28,469 nt of DNA from Nitrospinota bacterium (GTDB lineage: Bacteria; UBA8248). Below, piece after piece: positions 22,275 through 28,469 of the stretch. The position numbers were made by a program, and so were the translations under genes. How positions within the stretch are numbered: position 1 is the first letter of the stretch; every line of letters starts with the position of its first letter. The notes below the pieces were generated by a model. It searched no databases and had not been told where the DNA came from. It worked only from the letters and a program-made list of their open reading frames with translations. The stretch lies in contig WTGD01000150.1 of the NCBI GenBank assembly GCA_011523725.1, positions 1 to 28,469 on the forward strand. Reading direction: 5' to 3'.

Positions 22275-22835
22275 TTGAGTGAAGAGGAGCGGGAACAAGT
22301 CGAGCCGGAGGCACCGATTGAGAAAAAAGACCCCGACCTCGTTTTGCTTCAGGCGAAAATCGGGGAGGGTTTTCTCAAGGCGCGCGAGCATCGCGGCCAG
22401 ATTTCCGCCCAGGTCGCGCCGGCTGCCCTGCTCGATGCGGCGCGGTTTCTGCGCGACGAGAGGGGCTACAAGCTGCTGAGCTTCGTTTGCGGGGTGGATT
22501 GTCTGGAGTTGCCGGTTCCCTACCGGTTCAAAGTGACGTATTCGCTCTTAAACCCCGAGAAATCGCGGCGTCTGCGGCTTGAGGCTCCATGCGCGGATGA
22601 TCTCGAACCGGCGGTGCCCAGCGTCTGCGGGATTTGGCCGGGCGCGAGGCTCCACGAGAGCGAGGCGTACGACCTTTTGGGAATCACCTTCGAGGGACAT
22701 CCCGAACTCGAGCGCATCCTCACGCCCGAGGGGTTCGAGGGGCATCCCCATCGAAAGGATTTCGACATCTCCGCAGAACCCGTGGCGTTCACCTTCCGGG
22801 ATACCCCCGCGGGCAAGCCCAAGGCGGCGGAATAA
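22275..22835 (+). CDS. nuoC: NADH-quinone oxidoreductase subunit C
   Basis: NuoC is the 30-kDa-type peripheral subunit that packs against NuoD and NuoB. The 186-residue protein shows the usual core: LLSFVCGVDCLELP, a strand-rich middle, and the signature ESEAYDLLGITFEGHP followed by LTPEGFEGHPHRKDF. The start is TTG at 22275, with AAAGGA about 9 bases upstream and no ATG near the domain. It is a stand-alone subunit, not fused to NuoD as in E. coli. It ends 18 bases before nuoD. Confidence 0.94.
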   Translation: MSEEEREQVEPEAPIEKKDPDLVLLQAKIGEGFLKAREHRGQISAQVAPAALLDAARFLRDERGYKLLSFVCGVDCLELPVPYRFKVTYSLLNPEKSRRLRLEAPCADDLEPAVPSVCGIWPGARLHESEAYDLLGITFEGHPELERILTPEGFEGHPHRKDFDISAEPVAFTFRDTPAGKPKAAE

Positions 22836-22853
22836 GGATCGCAGGAGCCTTTG

Positions 22854-24077
22854 ATGGCCACGCAAACCCGGCAAACGGATCCCCTCGACAGCGACATGCT
22901 CGGTCCCATCCAGACCGAGACCATGACGCTCAACATGGGACCGCAGCACCCGAGCACCCACGGGGTTCTGCGCGTGGTGCTCGAACTCGACGGCGAGACG
23001 GTGCTCTCGTGCAAGCCCGTCATCGGCTACCTGCACACCGGCATCGAGAAGAACATGGAGGAGAAAACCTACAACAAGGCCCTCCCCATGACCGACCGCA
23101 TGGATTACCTGGCGCCGATGTCGAACAACCTCGGTTTCGTCCTGGCGGTCGAGAAACTCCTGGATATGGAGGTTCCCAGGCGGTGTAAGTATCTGCGGGT
23201 GCTGCTCGCCGAGATGACGCGCCTGAACAGCCACTTGGTCTGGCTCGGCACCCACGCGCTCGATCTGGGCGCGATGACGGTCTTTCTGTATTGCTTCAGG
23301 GAGCGCGAGCAGCTCCTGAAGATTTTCGAGAAAGTCTCGGGTGTGCGCATGATGACGAGTTATTTCCGCGTGGGCGGCGTCGCGCGCGAGCCCTACCCGG
23401 AGTTTTACGAGGATTGCCGGGCGTTTCTGGAACCCTTCTCGGATCGCGTGGACGAGTATGAGGAACTGCTCACGAACAACCCCATCTACCTGAGGCGCGC
23501 GGAGGGTGTTTGCGCCATGACGGCCGAGCAGGCCTATGCGCTCGGCATCACGGGGCCGTTGCTCAGAGCCTGCGGCGTTGCGTATGACATCCGCAAGAAC
23601 GAGCCCTACTCGGGCTATGAGGAGTTCGACTTCGAGGTTCCGGTGGGCGAGCGGGGGGATATTCTGGACAGGTATCTGGTGCGGGTCGCCGAGATGCGCG
23701 AGTCCCGGCGCATCGCCATGCAGGCGCTCGAGGGGATGCCCGAGGGGCCGCTCATGGCGGACAACCCCAAGGTGGTGCCGCCGCCCAAGGAGCAGCTGGC
23801 CCACGACATGGAGGCGCTGATCCACCACTTCAAGATTTTCACCGAAGGCTACAGCGTGCCCGAGGGCGAGGTGTACCAGGCCATCGAGTCCCCCCGGGGG
23901 GAGCTTGGCTTTTACATGATCAGCGATGGCAGTCCGGACCCTTACAAGGTAAAGGTGCGCGCGCCGAGTTTCGCGAACCTCCACGCGCTCGGCGAGATCA
24001 CCCGGGGCGGGCTGATGGGCGACGTCGTGGCCGCCATCGGCAGCATCGACATCGTGTTGGGCGAGATAGATCGTTAG
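22854..24077 (+). CDS. nuoD: NADH-quinone oxidoreductase subunit D
   Basis: NuoD is the 49-kDa subunit lining the quinone cavity. The 407-residue protein has LNMGPQHPSTHGVLRVVLEL with the quinone-site histidine, GYLHTGIEKNMEEKTY, and the usual C-terminus DVVAAIGSIDIVLGEIDR, which matches the family end exactly. ATG 22854 is taken rather than the TTG one codon earlier, as AGGAG lies at the better spacing of six bases. The hydrogenase-like fold has lost nickel-binding cysteines, as expected for complex I. Confidence 0.97.
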   Translation: MATQTRQTDPLDSDMLGPIQTETMTLNMGPQHPSTHGVLRVVLELDGETVLSCKPVIGYLHTGIEKNMEEKTYNKALPMTDRMDYLAPMSNNLGFVLAVEKLLDMEVPRRCKYLRVLLAEMTRLNSHLVWLGTHALDLGAMTVFLYCFREREQLLKIFEKVSGVRMMTSYFRVGGVAREPYPEFYEDCRAFLEPFSDRVDEYEELLTNNPIYLRRAEGVCAMTAEQAYALGITGPLLRACGVAYDIRKNEPYSGYEEFDFEVPVGERGDILDRYLVRVAEMRESRRIAMQALEGMPEGPLMADNPKVVPPPKEQLAHDMEALIHHFKIFTEGYSVPEGEVYQAIESPRGELGFYMISDGSPDPYKVKVRAPSFANLHALGEITRGGLMGDVVAAIGSIDIVLGEIDR

Positions 24078-24101
24078 AGAAAAAGAGAGGATGACCTCGT
24101 T

Positions 24102-24701
24102 TTGGCGTTGATACGGTTTCCCCATTCCGGGCAGGAAGAGCGCTTCGAGTTCACGCCCGAGAACCGCGCGGAATTAGAGCGCATCATCGCCAAGTATCCG
24201 GTGAAGCGCTCGGCCCTCATCCCCGCGCTTCAACTGGCCCAGGAACAGGAGGGCTTCATCACAAGTGCTGTGATGCAGTGCGTGGCCGAGATCTTCGAGG
24301 TCTCCCCCATGGAGGTATGGGGCGTGGTGAGCTTCTACACCATGCTCAAGACCCAGCCCATCGGGGAATACCACGTGCAGGTGTGCAACAACCTCTCGTG
24401 CGCCCTCATGGGAGCGGGCAGGCTGCTGCGCGATATCGAAAACCGCCTGGACTGCCGCGTCGGCCATACGCGCGAGGACGGGAAGTTCTCCATAGAGGCG
24501 GTCGAGTGTCTGGGCGCGTGCGGGGGCGCTCCCTGCGTGCAGGTGAACGAACACTACTTCGAGTGCGTCACGCCCGAGATCATGAACGATATCTTCGGCG
24601 CGCTGGAAAAGGGCGAGACCGTCTCGCCCATCGGGGCGGACGAGGTGGTATCGCCCGCTCTGGCAGGCGCCGAAGAACCAGACGGCGAAGGCCAGGGCTG
24701 A
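24102..24701 (+). CDS. nuoE: NADH-quinone oxidoreductase subunit E
   Basis: NuoE is the 24-kDa thioredoxin-like subunit of the NADH-oxidising module and carries the 2Fe-2S cluster N1a. Ligands are Cys95 and Cys100 (CNNLSC) and Cys136 and Cys140 (CLGAC). The N-terminal helical bundle starts at FEFTPENRAELERI. The product is 199 residues, slightly long because of an acidic tail of about 30 residues. The start is TTG at 24102 with GAGAGG about 11 bases away; no better start is seen before the conserved region. Confidence 0.95.
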   Translation: MALIRFPHSGQEERFEFTPENRAELERIIAKYPVKRSALIPALQLAQEQEGFITSAVMQCVAEIFEVSPMEVWGVVSFYTMLKTQPIGEYHVQVCNNLSCALMGAGRLLRDIENRLDCRVGHTREDGKFSIEAVECLGACGGAPCVQVNEHYFECVTPEIMNDIFGALEKGETVSPIGADEVVSPALAGAEEPDGEGQG

Positions 24702-24711
24702 GGACCTCAAA

Positions 24712-26016
24712 ATGGCGTTGGTATTGGAGAAAATCGTTACGGGCCGGTTCGACAATCCCGATGCGCTTCATATCGCAGGTTATGAGGCCACGGGCGGCTA
24801 TGAGGCGATCCGGGGGCTCCTGGGCGGCGTCGAACCCGCCGACGTCATCGAGATGGTGAAGTCCTCGGGCCTGCGCGGGCGCGGCGGCGCGGGTTTCCCG
24901 TGCGGCCTCAAGTGGAGTTTCGTGCCCCAGGTGGACGGGCCGAAATACCTGGCCGTGAACGCGGACGAGGGAGAACCCGGCACGTTCAAGGACCGCGAAC
25001 TCATGCTGCGCGACCCGCATCAGCTCATCGAGGGCATCCTCATCGCCTGCTACGCCGTGGGCATCGAGAAGGCCTACATCTACATTCGCGGTGAGTTCGT
25101 CGCCCCCTGGCGCGCGGTGGAAAAGGCCCTGGCCGAAGCCTACGAGAAGGGCTACGTGGGCCAAAACATCATGGGCAGCGGTTTTTCTTGTGATATCTAC
25201 ACCCACCGCGGCGCCGGCGCCTACATCTGCGGCGAGGAAACCGGGCTTCTGGAATCGTTAGAAGGCAAGCGCGGGCACCCGCGCTTAAAGCCGCCGTTCC
25301 CGGCAGTGATCGGCCTCTATGCGCGGCCCACGGTCATCAACAACGTCGAGACGCTCGCGAATCTACCCCACATCGTGAACAAGGGGGCGGAGTGGTTCGC
25401 CGGCATCGGAATCGACGAGAAAAACTCGGGCACCCGCATGTACTGCGTCTCGGGCCACGTGGCGAAGCCGGGCCTGTATGAACTGCCGCTCGGCCTCACG
25501 TGCGAGGAGATGATTCACGAGCACTGCGGCGGCATGCGAAACGGCGCGGCGCTCAAGGCGGTGATTCCCGGCGGCGCGAGCGCGCCCGCCCTCACCGCGC
25601 GAGAAGTATATGAGGACAAGGTGAAGATGGATTTCGATTCCCTGGCCCAGGCGGGCAGCATGGGGGGAAGCGGCGGGGTCATCGTCATGGACGAGACGAC
25701 GTGCATGGTGCAGGCCGCGGGCAGACTCGCCGCCTTTTTCGAGCACGAATCCTGCGGTCAGTGCTCGGTCTGCCGTGAGGGAACCGGCTGGGTGTCCGAA
25801 ATTCTGGCGCGCATGGAGCGGGGGGAGGGGGTGCCCGACGATCTGGATACGCTCGCGTCGATAGACCCCAACATGCGCGGCAACACCATCTGCGTGCTGT
25901 CTGATGCGTGCGCCATGATGTTCGGCGCGTTCCTGACGAAATTTTACGATGAGTTCGAAGCGCACATCTCTCTGGGCCGCTGTCCGCTGGGCAGCCCGTA
26001 TCCCGCCGCGATGTGA
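24712..26016 (+). CDS. nuoF: NADH-quinone oxidoreductase subunit F
   Basis: NuoF binds NADH, FMN and the N3 4Fe-4S cluster. The 434-residue protein has GLRGRGGAGFPCG (54-66) and GAGAYICGEETGLLESLEG (168-185) forming the nucleotide and flavin sites, and N3 ligands Cys348, Cys351, Cys354 (SCGQCSVCREGT) and Cys394. Start ATG 24712 is ten bases after nuoE. The family normally reads GRGGAGFPTG; a Cys replaces that Thr here, a small change whose effect is not clear. Confidence 0.97.
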   Translation: MALVLEKIVTGRFDNPDALHIAGYEATGGYEAIRGLLGGVEPADVIEMVKSSGLRGRGGAGFPCGLKWSFVPQVDGPKYLAVNADEGEPGTFKDRELMLRDPHQLIEGILIACYAVGIEKAYIYIRGEFVAPWRAVEKALAEAYEKGYVGQNIMGSGFSCDIYTHRGAGAYICGEETGLLESLEGKRGHPRLKPPFPAVIGLYARPTVINNVETLANLPHIVNKGAEWFAGIGIDEKNSGTRMYCVSGHVAKPGLYELPLGLTCEEMIHEHCGGMRNGAALKAVIPGGASAPALTAREVYEDKVKMDFDSLAQAGSMGGSGGVIVMDETTCMVQAAGRLAAFFEHESCGQCSVCREGTGWVSEILARMERGEGVPDDLDTLASIDPNMRGNTICVLSDACAMMFGAFLTKFYDEFEAHISLGRCPLGSPYPAAM

Positions 26017-26033
26017 TGGGGGAGAGCCGATAG

Positions 26034-28442
26034 ATGTCGAATGAGCAGGTAACCTTCGTATTCAACGACCAGAGCATTACGATGGACAAGAATCTGCCCG
26101 TCCTGGAGGCCGCGCTCCGCATCGGCGCGCACGTTCCGCATTTCTGCTACCACAAGAACCTCTCCATCGTGGGCCAGTGCCGGGCCTGTCTCGTCGAGGT
26201 GCTCGACGCCGGAAACGGCAGGCCGATACCCAAGCTCCAGCCCTCCTGCGCCACGTATGCGGCCGAGGGCATGGTAATCAGCTCTGTGACCCCGCGCGTC
26301 ATCGAGGCCCAGGAGGGGGTGTTCGAGTTCCTGCTCAAGAACCACCCGCTCGATTGCCCGGTGTGCGACCAGGGCGGCGAATGTCCCTTACAAGATCAGA
26401 CCATGGCCTACGGCAAGGCGATCAGCAGGACGCACGAGTTCAGGCGCATCTATCCGGCCAAGGAGATGAGCCCCTTCATCAAGCCCGAGATGAACCGCTG
26501 CGTGCACTGCACCCGGTGTATCCGCTTCACCGAGGAGATCGATGGCGGAGCGGAGTTCGGCTGGGCGCAGCGCGGCGACAAGACCGAGGTGGGCATTTAC
26601 GAGGACCTTCCGCTTACGAGCGTCGTCTCGGGCAACGTCATCGACATCTGCCCCGTCGGCGCGCTCACGGACAACAAATACCGCTTCACCGCCCGCGTCT
26701 GGGAGATGCAGGAAACGCAAGGTCCCTGCACGCTGTGCAGCGTGGGCTGCCGCCAGGGCGTCTGGACAAAGGACGGCGAGATCAAGCGCGTCACGGCGGC
26801 GGAGAACGAAAGAGTGAACGACACTTGGATTTGCGACGTCGCGCGCTTCGGCTGGAGCGGCGCGCACGGCGAAGGGCGCGTTACCCAGCCGATGATCCGG
26901 AAAGACGGAGAACTGACGCCCGTCGGCTGGGTGGAAGCTATCGGCGAGGCGGCGCGGGGCTTGGGCTCAATTATCGAGGAATCTGGCGCCGTCGCCGGTC
27001 TGGGCGGAGCCCATTCCACGAACGAAACCGCGTATCAGTTCGGCGTCTTCATGCGCTCGGTTCTGGGAACCAACCATGTGGACAGCCGGATTCATCCGCG
27101 CGACATCGTGCAGACGGACTTACAAAGCGCCGCCCTGGGCGGCGTGGGCGGCGCGGGCTCCATCGAGGAGTTGGGGCGTTCGAAGGCCGTCATCATCGTG
27201 GGCAGCGACCCGTTCACGCAGCACCCCATACTCGCGCTTCAGATCAGAAAAGCGCACCGGGCGGGCGCGGTGGTCGTCAACGTGAACCAAAGGCGCATCG
27301 ACTTGCGCGTCCAGGGCAGGACGCATCATCTGGTTCCCGTATTGGGCGGCATCTCGCGTACGCTGCGCGCGCTGGCGATATGCCTCATGGACGGGGGTGC
27401 TAAGCCCGAAGGGGAGAACGCGGAAGAATACGCCGCGCTCACAGGTTCCGCGGACCTAAGCCGCCTGTGCGAAGAGGCGGACGTGGCGACCGAGGACATC
27501 ATGGCTGCCGCCCGCGCGATTCTGGCGGCGGAGGGCTCCGTGAGCATACTCTCGGGCCCCGGGGAGACCGGGAAGGTCGCCGTATCGGAGGCCATCAACC
27601 TGGGGCTGCTGCTCCGCGCCAACATGCTCTTCGCTACCGGCGCGCCGAACTTGCAAGGCGCGATCGACATGGGCCTGCACCCCGAAGCCCTGCCCGGCGG
27701 CGATTTGTCGGATGAGGCCGCGCGCGCCGCCTGCGGGGAGGCGTGGGGGAGGCCGCCCGGCGCGCAAGCCGGCAGAGACGCGGACGGCATACTCGATGGT
27801 CTCGGGAGCGGTGAACTGAAAGGGCTTTACGTTCTGGGTTGCGACCCGGTGGCCGAGCATCCAGACGGCGCGCGGGCGAGAGAGGCGCTGGAGAAGGCCG
27901 GTTTCGTCGTCCTGCAGGCTTCTCACCTGAACGCGAGCGCGGAATACGCAGACGTCGTGATTCCTGCGCCCACGCTTTATGAGGAGGCGGGCAGCGTCAC
28001 GAACCTGGAGCGCAGGGCGCAGTCTCTCCCGCGCGCGCTCAAGCCGATGATCGACAAGATGGTCCCCGAAGCCTGGCGGGCCTTCGCCGATATTGCCAAA
28101 GCGATGGAGCGGCCCATGCGGGCGAACGCGCTGGACAAGATTCAGATTCAGGCGCGCTCGTTGGTCGGCGATTACGCGGACGCCTTCGGCCGTATTCCCG
28201 ATGAGGGTCTGCATCTCAAGAGAGAAGGGCGGCGCGCCTATCAGATCGCGCAGATTCCCGAGAAAGAAGCGCAGGCGCCGGGCTTGAGGATGCTGTTGAC
28301 GCCCGTCCTGTGGCTCTCGGGAGCTTATGCGGGGTCGGCCCATCATCTGGCCGATATGCCCGAAGCCGCGCTCGCCCTCGCGCCGAGCGATGCGGAGAGC
28401 CTCGGCGCCTGCGCTTCTTTCTCGGGAATCTGCGCGCTCTGA
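26034..28442 (+). CDS. nuoG: NADH-quinone oxidoreductase subunit G
   Basis: NuoG is the 75-kDa subunit that carries electrons from NuoF towards NuoI. The 802-residue protein has N1b ligands (Cys38, Cys49, Cys52, Cys72), the His-Cys3 cluster N5 (His104, Cys108, Cys111, Cys117), N4 (Cys156, Cys159, Cys162, Cys206), and also the optional N7 set C-x2-C-x3-C-x27-C (Cys232, Cys235, Cys239, Cys267). A long molybdopterin-oxidoreductase-like domain follows. Its ATG lies 17 bases after the nuoF stop. It ends at the right edge; nuoH is expected next but its start is not in the last 27 bases. Confidence 0.96.
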   Translation: MSNEQVTFVFNDQSITMDKNLPVLEAALRIGAHVPHFCYHKNLSIVGQCRACLVEVLDAGNGRPIPKLQPSCATYAAEGMVISSVTPRVIEAQEGVFEFLLKNHPLDCPVCDQGGECPLQDQTMAYGKAISRTHEFRRIYPAKEMSPFIKPEMNRCVHCTRCIRFTEEIDGGAEFGWAQRGDKTEVGIYEDLPLTSVVSGNVIDICPVGALTDNKYRFTARVWEMQETQGPCTLCSVGCRQGVWTKDGEIKRVTAAENERVNDTWICDVARFGWSGAHGEGRVTQPMIRKDGELTPVGWVEAIGEAARGLGSIIEESGAVAGLGGAHSTNETAYQFGVFMRSVLGTNHVDSRIHPRDIVQTDLQSAALGGVGGAGSIEELGRSKAVIIVGSDPFTQHPILALQIRKAHRAGAVVVNVNQRRIDLRVQGRTHHLVPVLGGISRTLRALAICLMDGGAKPEGENAEEYAALTGSADLSRLCEEADVATEDIMAAARAILAAEGSVSILSGPGETGKVAVSEAINLGLLLRANMLFATGAPNLQGAIDMGLHPEALPGGDLSDEAARAACGEAWGRPPGAQAGRDADGILDGLGSGELKGLYVLGCDPVAEHPDGARAREALEKAGFVVLQASHLNASAEYADVVIPAPTLYEEAGSVTNLERRAQSLPRALKPMIDKMVPEAWRAFADIAKAMERPMRANALDKIQIQARSLVGDYADAFGRIPDEGLHLKREGRRAYQIAQIPEKEAQAPGLRMLLTPVLWLSGAYAGSAHHLADMPEAALALAPSDAESLGACASFSGICAL

Positions 28443-28469
28443 TAGGCGCGCCGCCCTTCTCTCTTGAGA

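Noticed and set aside
22548..24125. 525-codon open frame on the minus strand
   Set aside because: It is antisense to nuoC/nuoD, His/Arg/Leu-rich and without any recognisable domain; such frames are common in GC-rich genes.

Overview
The window is about 28.5 kb of GC-rich, densely packed bacterial DNA, with short gaps, frequent ATGA stop/start overlaps and occasional GTG or TTG starts. Gene content points to a Gram-negative, respiring, probably uncultured environmental bacterium: a Nuo complex I operon, a lipoprotein, ScpAB, many amidohydrolases and a probable selenoprotein. A deltaproteobacterial, Tectomicrobia-like or NC10-like lineage would fit, but this is a weak inference. No rRNA, tRNA, insertion sequence, phage gene or CRISPR array was seen.

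Layout. 1-893 (+) is the 3' part of a KamA-like radical SAM gene; the window starts inside the first cysteine codon of its cluster motif. 922-2421 (-) holds an EVE-domain protein and an ApbA/PanE-type reductase. 2530-4474 (-) is scpA-scpB, the condensin accessory pair, ending in a clear intrinsic terminator. 4735-8505 (+) is a tight four-gene unit: two CoA-transferase-family subunits, a PfkB-type sugar kinase and a lipoprotein made of three CcmI-type Ig-like repeats. 8632-10703 (+) is a tandem pair of related ACMSD-type amidohydrolases. 10787-11878 (+) is a cobalt-type nitrile hydratase/thiocyanate hydrolase-like pair with its own promoter and a perfect terminator. 11947-13353 (+) is a type I phosphodiesterase.

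13396-18253 (-) is the most unusual region: a five-gene operon transcribed leftwards, amidohydrolase - NifU-C-domain protein - MFS carrier - MFS carrier - GrdB-like protein. The last gene is interrupted by one in-frame UGA. The frame continues for another 133 codons with the family sequence, the UGA and a following cysteine form a UxxC motif, and a hairpin in the position expected for a bacterial SECIS follows at once. I read it as a selenoprotein in an undescribed transport/redox operon. The usual glycine reductase partners are absent from the window.

18468-19337 (+) is an EamA-type permease, followed by a 62-bp double-hairpin intergenic repeat. 19456-20991 (-) is a PLP histidine decarboxylase-like gene with a tandem-ACT protein gene 12 bases behind it. 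21320 to the end (+) is nuoABCDEFG in the standard order, driven by a good sigma70-type promoter; nuoH and later genes would lie beyond the right edge.
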